A stretch of DNA of 21,270 nucleotides from a virus: the IMG/VR virus record IMGVR_UViG_3300038701_000339, positions 1 to 21,270 of that record. One strand, 5' to 3'. A model generated the notes under the pieces. It did not search any database, was not told where the DNA came from, and saw only the letters and a program-made list of their open reading frames with translations. Shown here piece by piece: positions 10,970 through 18,403 of the stretch. Position 1 is the first letter of the stretch. Each line of letters opens with the position of its first letter. The translations under genes and the position numbers were made by a program.

Positions 10970-11407
10970 TTACGCGACGGTGAAGGTGACGATGCCGGAA
11001 GCGTTCCACGAGACAATGAAGTCGGTGCCGTCACCTGCGGTTTGCGTGCCGTCGAAGTCGATGTAGGCGACAGGCGGATCGTCAGCGTCCGTATCGTTGT
11101 AGATCACGCCATAAGCCGCCGCGATGCTGCCACCCGATGCGGTCCAAACCACATCGTCTGCGTCGAATTTCGCATCGTTCGTCGTCACGGTCGTGACCGC
11201 GACGTTTGCCAGCGCCTGGCCACCTGCGGTGTAGCCGGTGCCGGTCGTCGCCTCGGTGCCTGCGGCATCGACAGAGGCCAGCGTGGTGTGCGACGCGCTC
11301 GGGGTGAGGGCCGAATACAGTTTCAGCTTGTAGGTGTCGCCCGAGCCGTTGCTGCCTTCTGCGAATCGCTTCGCAGTGTGGTCGTAGAGAGTGATCGTGA
11401 CAGCCAT
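10970..11407 (-). CDS. Small beta-rich phage structural protein
   Basis: A 145-residue protein with no signal or membrane segment, rich in Thr, Ala, Gly and Asp and predicted to be mostly beta strands. It opens with MAVTITLYDHTAKRFAEGSN and GDTYKLKLYSALTP, and ends with DGTDFIVSWNASGIVTFTVA. This architecture (first strand, long polar loops, final paired strands IVSWNASGIVTF) is a frequent virion-associated or tail-tip protein of siphoviruses. Its exact place in the particle is unknown. It has its own long leader (about 86 bases from a good promoter) with a hairpin, unusual among the tightly packed late genes. Confidence 0.6.
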   Translation of the reverse strand: MAVTITLYDHTAKRFAEGSNGSGDTYKLKLYSALTPSASHTTLASVDAAGTEATTGTGYTAGGQALANVAVTTVTTNDAKFDADDVVWTASGGSIAAAYGVIYNDTDADDPPVAYIDFDGTQTAGDGTDFIVSWNASGIVTFTVA

Positions 11408-11431
11408 CGGCTAGCTCCAGTTCTCGATCAG

Positions 11432-11449
11432 GCGAAGCGCAGGCTTCGC
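11432..11449 (-). promoter_or_regulatory. Leader hairpin without T run
   Basis: GCGAAGC (11432-11438) and GCTTCGC (11443-11449) form a perfect 7-bp stem with a 4-base loop in the leader of the beta-rich structural protein gene. Neither strand has a following T run, so it is not an obvious terminator. It may stabilise the mRNA 5' region. Confidence 0.4.
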
Positions 11450-11499
11450 GGAATGAATAGGGCAAAGCGCGGAAATGCTTCCCGGCTCGCTTGCCGCGC

Positions 11500-11528
11500 A
11501 TCATAGCGCGTTCAGCGATTTCCGGCAA
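11500..11528 (-). promoter_or_regulatory. Candidate sigma70-like promoter for the fibre gene group
   Basis: On the minus strand, TTGCCG (11528-11523, 4 of 6) is followed by exactly 17 bp and TATGAT (11505-11500, 5 of 6 to TATAAT). The predicted start is near 11493, leaving a leader of about 86 bases before the ATG at 11407. It lies in the 146-bp gap at 11408-11553, the longest in the late operon, which holds no other feature except the leader hairpin. Confidence 0.5.
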
Positions 11529-11553
11529 GGATGCTCACTTGACAGAGCGTTTT

Positions 11554-11742
11554 CTAGGCTGGGTCGGATTCGTCCGGGACATAGGGTGCCGGTCCAGCGG
11601 CGAGGGCGGCGGCGTGGATGTCGCGCCCGTGCTGCTCAACGTCATTCGGGTCTGCGGTGAATGGAATCCAGCCGTATTGCGGGTGCTCAATCTCGCAGTC
11701 GATGGTTCCGCGATGGTTGTATCGGATTTTTTTGATCTTCAT
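11554..11742 (-). CDS. Small phage tail-region protein
   Basis: A 62-residue protein when started at ATG 11742, which overlaps the stop of the preceding gene by one base (TGATG). A longer frame upstream would lie within that gene and is rejected. The sequence MKIKKIRYNHRGTIDCEIEH, then PQYGWIPFTADPNDVE and HGRDIHAAALAAGPAPYVPD is a common N-terminal module of phage tail-fibre-associated proteins. In longer homologues it continues into a helical region. Here it stops directly after the Pro-rich segment, so this may be a shortened form. The function is unknown. Confidence 0.6.
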   Translation of the reverse strand: MKIKKIRYNHRGTIDCEIEHPQYGWIPFTADPNDVEQHGRDIHAAALAAGPAPYVPDESDPA

Positions 11743-12362
11743 CACGCAATCCTCAAAAACAGAGAAGTGACAACACGTCCGGTTCCGAAGAGGTAGCCCA
11801 TGCACCTCCAAGTCCCACCGGGATACGAATAGACGCGAGCTAAATTGTCGTTACTGTCGCCTGCATCAGCGCCAGTTCCCGCATATCCAACGCTGCTCCC
11901 TGACACTAGACTTGCTGGGGCAAGGCCGATGTTGGTCCCCCCCAAAAGAGCATATGTCCCGACACCGCCAGTGGACGACGAGGCGATGGCGGTGTTTACT
12001 GTGGTGGTCGTGACCTTTTCCCCGAGACTGTCAATAGCAGCCTTTACCTTTGCGGGCGTGACGACAGCTTCCGTGGTGTTTGTCCCGGCCTGCCACGTCG
12101 CTTGAGTCAGCGTCGGAAGATTATCAACCTCGAACTTATTGGTGGACTGGTTCAATGTGCCAATGGTGATCCACGCCGAGTCCGCTTCATTCCGCATCTT
12201 GAGCAGGTTGTTCGCGGTGTCATACCACAGCATGTTGGCATAAGTGGTGGATGGGGCAGTTGCTCCCGACGACAGAGACGCAAGCGCCGCAAGAGCGTCG
12301 TTCAGGTCAGAGCGGAAGCTCGGAGCCGTCTGGTTCGCAATATCAAAATCGTGCTGGCTCAT
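11742..12362 (-). CDS. Tail fibre-like structural protein
   Basis: A 206-residue protein starting MSQHDFDIANQTAPSFRSDL, continuing DALAALASLSSGATAPST, TYANMLWYDTANNLLKMRNE and DSAWITIGTLN. This N-terminal module is found at the beginning of tail fibre or side-tail proteins in many tailed phages of Proteobacteria. The middle part (TNTTEAVVTPAKVKAAIDSL) is the typical linker that precedes variable tips. The C-terminus is short and beta-rich (GGTWRCMGYLFGTGRVVTSL, then FLRIA). It begins at the stop of the tail-tip gene and is probably attached to the tail tip. Confidence is good that it is virion fibre-related. Confidence 0.7.
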   Translation of the reverse strand: MSQHDFDIANQTAPSFRSDLNDALAALASLSSGATAPSTTYANMLWYDTANNLLKMRNEADSAWITIGTLNQSTNKFEVDNLPTLTQATWQAGTNTTEAVVTPAKVKAAIDSLGEKVTTTTVNTAIASSSTGGVGTYALLGGTNIGLAPASLVSGSSVGYAGTGADAGDSNDNLARVYSYPGGTWRCMGYLFGTGRVVTSLFLRIA

Positions 12363-14905
12363 CAGTCATACTCCACTAGGGCTTGCAGCCCGGTGATGGA
12401 TGGCGTCACGCTCACCGAGGTTGATGTCAGGATAACGCGAAAGCGGAACGCCCGTCCATAATAGTCCCCCGCGCGGAAAAGCAGGTAATCCGACCAAGTC
12501 GGAGACCCAGCCGGATCGTCTTGCGTGATAGAGATATACGACTGAACGTTCGTGTCTGCGAACTCCGCCGCGCCAGTTGTGCTGTCAAACAGCCCAGGCA
12601 GCTCATCGAACAGACCGGGAAGATCATCGAACAGACCAGCCGAAGAATCAACGCGAAGAACCTCGGCCTCGACCCGGCTGCGCACCCGGCGAACCGATCC
12701 AGTGTCGATGTAGGTGCTGAAATCATACGTCGCAGTAGATGGCGCACTTGAAGTGTCGGTGATCCGCAAAGCGCTGGACACGACAGAGCATCCGGTTTTC
12801 GCGCCGCCAAATGTCGGGTCTTCAACCTGCGTGTCGGTGTTCGCAAACGCTTGCAGGTTTTGCAACGGGACTACGACGGACGTGTAATTGGTTGAGGCCA
12901 CACCGGACTTATCCACGGCGCGGACATGGTATGTGCCGGGGCGTGTAGGGACCGACACCGCAGTCGCTGGACGCGGAACCTTGTCCACGGCGGTCGTGGC
13001 GTTAGCCCATGAAGCGCCCCCTTCTTCCACAGAATGCCTGATCCGATAATATGACAGATCAAGATCAGGGACAGCCTGCCACTCAAGATGAATCGTCGCT
13101 CCATTCACCTCAGCAGTCAGCCCGGCCACATCTGAAGGCGGCTCAAGAAGGCCAGAAGCGACGACATCTAGAAGCTGCGAGTATTCACCGCGAACGCCGA
13201 ACGTGTTGATGGCGCGCGCCCGGAAGTCATAGTTGCCATCTTCCAAGTCCACTGCCTCAAACGGGCCAAGATTGCCCGTTCCGAGATTGATCCAAGTGGA
13301 ATCACCGCTCGCCTTGAACTGAGCCTCAACCTGCGACACCGCCTCGGGTCGATCAGATGAGACCGTGAGCGTGATGATGTTGGTGAGCTTCTCGCGAATC
13401 ACGACGGTCCGCGCGACGGCATCAAGGCCAACGCTAGGAACCTCGAAAGGAGACAAAAGAGTGGTGTTGTCGCGCTCGTAAACCACCCCGTCATCAATCT
13501 CGTCAAATACGCTCTCACTGATTTCGCGCAAAGTCATGCGAACCTGAAGATCGAGACCCTCAGTCAAGCCGAAAGTCCAGCCGACGACCTCGAACTCCTT
13601 CTGAGACCAGCCGAACCGCGTCAAGCTCAACTGCACCACGTCTCCGACCTGAACCTGAAAGGCGCGAAGCCCGAAGGACGCGCCGACCGTGAGCTGTTGC
13701 CGGTTCCGCTCCAGCATGATCCGCGCGATCCGCCGAGCCTCGATGCTGTTGTCGGTGAAGGGCAGTTCGATGTCTGCGACACTCTCCTGGCCATTGTCAG
13801 CAGACAGGAACGCCGCGTTCGTGACCTCTGGATAATCCGTCAACTGCCAGTCGGTTTCGTCGCCTCGGAAGGTGCCTCGAATGGTGTTGAAGTTGTCCCG
13901 ACGCGAGTGCCGCGTGTTCACGAATACGTTGGACCGCAGATCGTCCTCGGTGAACTCGATTGTCGGAGCGACCCAGTATCCCGGCTTCATCCGCCACTCG
14001 CCTTGCGCATACCAGAGCAGGCCGGACATGCTGGTGAGCAGATCGCCGATGATGTCGTCAGGCGTCTGTCCGGTAGTGAAATTCCCGTTGCAGGTATAGC
14101 GAGCGGTCCCTGCTATCGTGTCGGTCTGGTCGCACACGTTCGCGGCGGCACTCACGAGCGTGTCGTCGATGTTTGCAGCGGCTTCCCCGAGGCCATAGTC
14201 GCTCGTCAGGTAGTCCCGCAGGCACAAGGCTGGGTTGTCCGACCAAACCGTGGTCGCCGTTCGCGGATCGTAGACCTTTTTCCCCTTCACCGTGACGGTG
14301 ACCTCCGGGACGCCGTTGGGGAACACATCCGCATCGAAGGTGTAGCGGATGTAAAGATAGGCGATGCCGCGCAGGCGGTGGTTCGCGGTCCAGTCAGTGA
14401 CCTCGGCCACCAGATCGGGATCGGCGGCCTGATCGGACGCGCCTAGATGCTCCTTAATGCGGATGAAGCCGTTGTAGCGAGAACTGGTCGAACCGTCTGG
14501 CAATGTGATCTGCGTGACGTTCCCGCTGCCATCGACCCCAGTCACCCGTGCGTCGTTGATATAGATTTCGTCAAAGTCTTCGATCTCGTGCCCGGTGTAG
14601 GCGATCACCTGATGCAAAAACTTGTTGTTCGTGCCGGTCGTGCTGGTGAACACGATAGCCCCACCGACGCGGGCGCGTCCGTAGACAATCTGGTGGTCCA
14701 GAGCCGAGCCGCGCTGGTTGACAGTGTAGCCTCTTGGCTGGGTGCTGGGCAGCTTAGGCTTAGGTGCCAGTGCCCGCATCGCAGCGCCCAAGACCACCTG
14801 CGTCCCGATCCCAATGGCAAGCTGCGCAGCGATGCCGACAGTGCCAAAGCCGAAAGCCGCCGCGACGGTCGCGCCAAGCGCTGCAATAGATGAGATGATG
14901 ACCAT
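12362..14905 (-). CDS. Tail tip / host-specificity protein (gpJ-like)
   Basis: An 847-residue protein of the lambda J type. The N-terminus has a hydrophobic segment (about residues 6-48). The J core follows: RGYTVNQRGSALDHQIVYGR, then VYGRARVGGAIVF, YTGHEIEDFDEIYIND, VFPNGVPEVTVTVKGKKVYD and NPALCLRDYLTSDYGLG. Around residues 587-680 is a fibronectin type III-like domain (PPSDVAGLTAEVNGATIHLE). Three consecutive 7-residue units beginning GLFD are at 757-777, just before the C-terminal beta-rich part. It forms the tail tip, contacts the receptor and may form part of the DNA exit channel. Single bases are shared with neighbouring genes (stop/start overlap), fitting tight coupling. It is the largest protein in the window. 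Confidence 0.85.
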   Translation of the reverse strand: MVIISSIAALGATVAAAFGFGTVGIAAQLAIGIGTQVVLGAAMRALAPKPKLPSTQPRGYTVNQRGSALDHQIVYGRARVGGAIVFTSTTGTNNKFLHQVIAYTGHEIEDFDEIYINDARVTGVDGSGNVTQITLPDGSTSSRYNGFIRIKEHLGASDQAADPDLVAEVTDWTANHRLRGIAYLYIRYTFDADVFPNGVPEVTVTVKGKKVYDPRTATTVWSDNPALCLRDYLTSDYGLGEAAANIDDTLVSAAANVCDQTDTIAGTARYTCNGNFTTGQTPDDIIGDLLTSMSGLLWYAQGEWRMKPGYWVAPTIEFTEDDLRSNVFVNTRHSRRDNFNTIRGTFRGDETDWQLTDYPEVTNAAFLSADNGQESVADIELPFTDNSIEARRIARIMLERNRQQLTVGASFGLRAFQVQVGDVVQLSLTRFGWSQKEFEVVGWTFGLTEGLDLQVRMTLREISESVFDEIDDGVVYERDNTTLLSPFEVPSVGLDAVARTVVIREKLTNIITLTVSSDRPEAVSQVEAQFKASGDSTWINLGTGNLGPFEAVDLEDGNYDFRARAINTFGVRGEYSQLLDVVASGLLEPPSDVAGLTAEVNGATIHLEWQAVPDLDLSYYRIRHSVEEGGASWANATTAVDKVPRPATAVSVPTRPGTYHVRAVDKSGVASTNYTSVVVPLQNLQAFANTDTQVEDPTFGGAKTGCSVVSSALRITDTSSAPSTATYDFSTYIDTGSVRRVRSRVEAEVLRVDSSAGLFDDLPGLFDELPGLFDSTTGAAEFADTNVQSYISITQDDPAGSPTWSDYLLFRAGDYYGRAFRFRVILTSTSVSVTPSITGLQALVEYD

Positions 14906-15345
14906 CAGAGGGCCTTCTCGAACTTGGTTTCCACCTCAGAATACCCCATGCGCTCCAAGAACGCACCTATCGGGTTCTTTGCCGAGGATGAAGCCAAGAC
15001 GCGGAAAACTCCGTCCTCTTTCATGCAGGTTTCGACGAAGTGGAAAAGTTGATGCCCGGTCTTCCCGCGATACGGCTTCGCCACATAGACAGAATCCAAA
15101 ACCGCGACGAGGCTCCCTTTGGTCGTCAGAGGCGACATCACAATGACCACGATATAGCCAATCAAGGCTGAGCCATCGCGGGCTGTGAAGAACTTCAACA
15201 TTCCGACGTTTTCAAGCGCGGCGTATTGATCCCAGTCGATGCAAAGGCCTTCGGTTGGGTGCCCGGATTCCTCCCACTCCAATGCTGCGAGCGGGGAAAC
15301 CTCGTCCTCGCAGAGCATCAGGCACTCCTGCCGAAACTCAATCAT
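14905..15345 (-). CDS. GNAT-family acetyltransferase in the tail operon
   Basis: A 146-residue protein with a GNAT fold. Core strand and helix elements are DGSALIGYIVVIVMSP (beta 4 region), LVAVLDSVYVAKPYRGKTGH (about residues 79-98) with the R/Q-x-x-G-x-G/A-like acetyl-CoA loop (YRGKTGHQLF), and FRVLASSSAKNPIGAFLERM with GYSEVETKFEK at the end. It is placed between two tail-tip genes and overlaps both by 1 to 4 bases, so it is part of the structural operon. Acetyltransferases here are known in some siphoviruses. The substrate is unknown; it could modify a tail protein or a host target. Confidence 0.75.
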   Translation of the reverse strand: MIEFRQECLMLCEDEVSPLAALEWEESGHPTEGLCIDWDQYAALENVGMLKFFTARDGSALIGYIVVIVMSPLTTKGSLVAVLDSVYVAKPYRGKTGHQLFHFVETCMKEDGVFRVLASSSAKNPIGAFLERMGYSEVETKFEKAL

Positions 15346-15905
15346 GTCGCCTTCCGGCCCCAGAGGATTTCCTTGTCCTGAAGCGCCTCCACGAAGTCGA
15401 GACCTTTGTCGTTAGGATAAACCGATTTCTGGTAGCCCGACGAGAAGCGGCGAACGCGCGTCCGCTCCAGATCAATCAGCTTGTTCTCGATCTTCATCTC
15501 GATGGTGGCGAACTCCGGCCCCTCGTCGATGTTCATCTCGTCCATATAGCCCGTGAATAGCTGCGTGAGGCTGGAATAGGTCGTGCCACTGACCACGCCG
15601 AAGTAGATGGTGCAGACCCGGCCTTGATACGGCTCCTGAAGGGCCAGGCTCAGAAGATTGGATGGGATGCCGCTCATGGTCAGGGTTGCCCCGCGCACGG
15701 CCATCTCGGATGTCTCTTCGATGGACGAGATGTTGAGCAAGTTTCCGGTTCCGGTGAAAACGTTCCCGTCGATGGTCGCCTCGCCGATCCCGGTCCAGAC
15801 CCGGACAGGCTGGCTGTCGAACTCGAAAACGACAGCAAAGAAAGGCTGGATGACATCATCATCCAGAGCGTTCAGCAGGACGGATGTCAGATCGCGCGTT
15901 GCCAT
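15342..15905 (-). CDS. Minor tail protein (tail-tip/hub associated)
   Basis: A 187-residue protein between the tape measure and the tail tip genes. It shows FFAVVFEFDSQPVRVWTGIG, then EATIDGNVFTGTGNLLNISS (about residues 40-60), RGATLTMSGIPSNLLSLAL, and a C-terminal YQKSVYPNDKGLDFVEALQD with KEILWGR. This pattern, including the closing RVRRF...DKGLDFV...ILWGR, is frequent in siphovirus minor tail proteins found directly downstream of the tape measure and recalls the DUF2163/DUF2460 position of gene transfer agents. It likely builds the distal tail or hub. The gene overlaps the tape measure stop by one base and the acetyltransferase by four. Confidence 0.7.
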   Translation of the reverse strand: MATRDLTSVLLNALDDDVIQPFFAVVFEFDSQPVRVWTGIGEATIDGNVFTGTGNLLNISSIEETSEMAVRGATLTMSGIPSNLLSLALQEPYQGRVCTIYFGVVSGTTYSSLTQLFTGYMDEMNIDEGPEFATIEMKIENKLIDLERTRVRRFSSGYQKSVYPNDKGLDFVEALQDKEILWGRKAT

Positions 15906-17845
15906 CAGCCGAATGCCCCTTTCATAGCCCCGCCTCGCCGCCTCTGATCCACGATCTGCTTCTGGGTCAGGGCAGCGATCTTCGGCGCTTCCTGGGCGAT
16001 GATCCGTTTGACGCTCTCGTCACCATTGGCAGAGAACTGGAAGGTCTGATGGATCGTCACCCCGCCGTCGCCCCGCATGGCGTTCTGCGTCTGTGCCGCG
16101 CTGAGAACGCGCCCAGAGGTGCTGGGGACGAACAGCTCGCGCCCATGCTCGCCGACCGTGTATGGCTGACCAGCCTGCACAGGGCCACCGGATGCACGGC
16201 CTCCGAGCGCACCGAACAGGCCACCCATGATTCCGCCGCCGCCAGCCGTGAAGCTGCCGACCAAGCGCTGCACCACCAGCACCCGATACAGCTCACGGAT
16301 GATGTCCGCAGCCATCGCGCGGAAGGCATCGCCAGCCGTCGCGGTTCCGTCGAGCATCCCCATGAAGGCGTTCTCCATGCTGCTCTGAACCGTGCCCATG
16401 ACGCCCTGAAGGTTCTCCGCATCGAAGCCGAGTTGCTTGAGCGCAGGCGATGCGTCGATCATGCGCTCAATCATCTGCGTGATGTTCTCTTCGGCATCCG
16501 CAGCAGCGTCAGCAATTTCTCGAGTTGCGCCGCCAGCCGCCTTGACCGGGTTCAGGATGCTGCTCGCCGCCGTCGCCGCATCAACATAGGCCTGCCGAAG
16601 GCGCTCAACCTCTTCAGTCTCCTGAGCGTTCAGGTCCTGATCTGCAATCGCTTTGGTGACCGCCGCCTCGGCTTCTTTGGCGATCCGCGCCCGCTCTCGC
16701 TCCTCCGCTGTCAGTTGAGCCAGCCGCGCCTCTTCGCGCTGCAACTCGACCATCTGTTCGAGCGCGCTGAGGTCTGCGGCGGAATCAATCACGACCTCGG
16801 GAAGGACCATGTTTTCAGCGGTGTCAGAGGCAGTCTGCGTGAGCGCCTCGTATTCTTCCCGCAGCTTGGCAAGATTTTCCCGAGCAGCATCCACACCGCC
16901 GAGGACAAGAAGACGACTTGCGGCATCAGGATCACCGGAGTCGTAAAGGTCCAGCAGCTTCTGTGTGTCCTCAATCCTCTGCTGAAGGATGTTCGTCCCG
17001 CTCTCAGCCTCGGCTGCCTTCATCGTTTCAAGGAATGTCGCAACATATCCTGTCAAACCGGCGATGCCCTGCGCTGCCGTGACAAGAAGCGGTGAGAGGT
17101 CAAGAAGCGCCTTGGAGAGGTTCGCGCTAATGACTGCTGACATCTTTCCAAGCTCAAGTTCGGCCTCCTTCGCGGATGCCGTCATCTCGTTGCTCAGGAT
17201 CGTGCCAGCTTCATCCGCCGCAGCGCCTAGGCTTCGCATCTCTTGGGCATTGTTCGTCAAGAGAGGAAGCAGAGCCGTCGCGTCGTTGGCGATAGCTTCC
17301 ATGTAGAAGGTCATCTCGGACTGGCTCAGGTTCGCCTTTTCAAGGCTGCTCACATAGAGCATCAGCGCTTCTTGCCCGGAGAGACGCCGGAACTGATCGG
17401 CAGTCACGCCGACCAAGGGCGCGACGTTCTCGAAGAAGTCAGCCATCGGACCTGCGCCAGTGGACAGGAAGTCGCCTACCTTGTCGTTCACGTCCTTGAT
17501 GATGTCGGCTGTCTTATCCATGTCGAAGCCGACAGTTCTGGCCCCGGCTGCGAAGCGCTGGAACTCTTCCGACGTTGTGCCTGCGAGCCGAGCAAGGTTC
17601 TCAATCCGAGCGCCCTCGGAAACCACCCGCCGCATCTCGGAGACGAGAACGCCAGCAGACAGGGCAGGGAGAAACGCCTTGACCTGCATTCCAAGCGCGC
17701 CCCATGCCTGAGAAGTCTGGCTCAGGTTGCGGTTGGATTGATTGGAGAACCTCTGAACGCGCCGTTCTGCCCGCTCCATCGCCCGCGTGAACTCGCGGTC
17801 GCGGGCGCTCAGGATCACATTAAGCTGCTCTGCGCTGATCGCCAT
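15905..17845 (-). CDS. Tail tape measure protein
   Basis: A 646-residue tape measure protein. It is helical throughout, with a basic N-terminus (ILSARDREFTRAMERAERRV, then QRFSNQSNRNLSQ), a hydrophobic stretch near residues 240-270 (LLVTAAQGIAGLTGYVATFL) and long charged coiled-coil regions (EEARLAQLTAEERERARIAK). The C-terminus has the conserved lambda-type block: FTAGGGGIMGGLFGALGGRA, SGGPVQAGQPYTVGEHGREL and FVPSTSGRVLSAAQTQNAM. At about 0.15 nm per residue this predicts a tail near 97 nm. The start at 17845 has GAGGG 6 bases upstream and lies 26 bases inside the end of the chaperone ORF. It is the scaffold that sets tail length and is later ejected. Confidence 0.9.
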   Translation of the reverse strand: MAISAEQLNVILSARDREFTRAMERAERRVQRFSNQSNRNLSQTSQAWGALGMQVKAFLPALSAGVLVSEMRRVVSEGARIENLARLAGTTSEEFQRFAAGARTVGFDMDKTADIIKDVNDKVGDFLSTGAGPMADFFENVAPLVGVTADQFRRLSGQEALMLYVSSLEKANLSQSEMTFYMEAIANDATALLPLLTNNAQEMRSLGAAADEAGTILSNEMTASAKEAELELGKMSAVISANLSKALLDLSPLLVTAAQGIAGLTGYVATFLETMKAAEAESGTNILQQRIEDTQKLLDLYDSGDPDAASRLLVLGGVDAARENLAKLREEYEALTQTASDTAENMVLPEVVIDSAADLSALEQMVELQREEARLAQLTAEERERARIAKEAEAAVTKAIADQDLNAQETEEVERLRQAYVDAATAASSILNPVKAAGGATREIADAAADAEENITQMIERMIDASPALKQLGFDAENLQGVMGTVQSSMENAFMGMLDGTATAGDAFRAMAADIIRELYRVLVVQRLVGSFTAGGGGIMGGLFGALGGRASGGPVQAGQPYTVGEHGRELFVPSTSGRVLSAAQTQNAMRGDGGVTIHQTFQFSANGDESVKRIIAQEAPKIAALTQKQIVDQRRRGGAMKGAFG

Positions 17846-18014
17846 CGACTGCCCTCACAAGCGCGCGATATTCCTCAGCGGACATCGCATCCTGCCCCGG
17901 CTTCTTCGGACTGTGCGCGCGTTGCCAGCCCTCGAAAACAAGCCAAGTATCTCGGGGCAACATATCACGGATTTCTTCAGGCCGTAAGCCAATGACGATC
18001 CCGTTCTGGATCAT
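17820..18014 (-). CDS. Second tail assembly chaperone ORF (GT-type extension)
   Basis: A 64-residue ORF. MIQNGIVIGLRPEEIRDMLP and RDTWLVFEGWQRAH, then AMSAEEYRALVRAVDG resemble the short phage tail assembly chaperones (RcGTA g10.1-like). It can be made in two ways. Its ATG at 18014 overlaps the upstream stop (ATGA), allowing independent start. It is also in the -1 frame relative to the upstream chaperone, and the frame is open back to the A9 slippery site, giving a 14-residue junction and a fused protein of 194 residues. The location between tail tube and tape measure is where gpG/gpGT are always found. No SD better than the overlap is seen, which favours the fused form. Confidence 0.7.
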   Translation of the reverse strand: MIQNGIVIGLRPEEIRDMLPRDTWLVFEGWQRAHSPKKPGQDAMSAEEYRALVRAVDGDQRRAA

Positions 18015-18403
18015 CCCTCGGACGTTGAGGCGCTCGGGGATCTTGCCCGTCTGGTCTTTTTTTTTGAGGCTTGGTCCATCGCATCAGGCATGAATGCCAC
18101 GCCGATGATTGCCTGTGCCAACTGAAACATGCGCAGCAGATCGTCAGGGCCACACGCCGACACGATCTTGTCGGCCTCGGCATCTTTCATCCCGCCGCCG
18201 ACCAAGCCCAGCGCCACCAGGTCTCGCACCTCGGTGCTGGTCGGCTTCTTCCCGCGTCCGAAGATGCCGTCCCAAAACTCAAAGATGCCGCGATGCTTGT
18301 CCTCGAAACGCTCGATCTCGCGGTTCCGCAGGACGAACGTGTAAGAGGTGCCGCCGAGATACTCGACGACACCCCCGCGCGGCGCTTCTGCCGTGATAGC
18401 CAT
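18011..18403 (-). CDS. Tail assembly chaperone, GTA gp10-like
   Basis: A 130-residue protein of the gene transfer agent gp10-like chaperone group. It shows VEYLGGTSYTFVLRNREIER, then FEDKHRGIFEFWDGIFGR, EVRDLVALGLVGGGMKDAEA and LLRMFQLAQAIIGVAF. The C-terminal 20 residues (SKKKTRRARSPSASTSEG) are basic and low-complexity, as is usual for the zero-frame product read past a slippery site. The gene begins at the last base of the tail tube gene stop and ends at the overlap with the next ORF. It wraps the tape measure during tail assembly and is absent from mature virions. The A9 run in codons 113-116 is the frameshift site. Confidence 0.8.
   Translation of the reverse strand: MAITAEAPRGGVVEYLGGTSYTFVLRNREIERFEDKHRGIFEFWDGIFGRGKKPTSTEVRDLVALGLVGGGMKDAEADKIVSACGPDDLLRMFQLAQAIIGVAFMPDAMDQASKKKTRRARSPSASTSEG
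18056..18062 (-). promoter_or_regulatory. Programmed -1 frameshift site A AAA AAG
   Basis: Within a run of nine A on the minus strand (18065-18057) followed by G, the zero-frame codons are TCA AAA AAA AAG, so the heptamer A_AAA_AAG is in phase. Slipping back one base enters the frame of the 17820-18014 ORF with no intervening stop. Modest GC hairpins are possible downstream (CGGG/CCCG and CCTC/GAGG). Confidence 0.75.

Noticed and set aside
11542-11570. Perfect TTGACA on the plus strand near 11539 as a rightward promoter
   Set aside because: No acceptable -10 element lies 16-18 bp downstream and there is no plus-strand gene to express.
13697-14446. 249-residue plus-strand ORF opposite the tail tip gene, and similar long antisense frames at 7437-8249
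   Set aside because: Both lie within strongly supported minus-strand genes and show no protein family features.
15884-17095. 403-residue plus-strand ORF opposite the tape measure gene
   Set aside because: A shadow frame of a GC-rich gene: no recognisable domain, skewed His/Arg/Leu composition and no RBS, while the opposite strand encodes a clear tape measure protein.
18057-18065. A9 run as a sequencing homopolymer error that splits one gene
   Set aside because: Both ORFs have normal coding character in their own frames, the heptamer is in phase, and this position is where tail chaperone frameshifting is expected. An error cannot be excluded from sequence alone.
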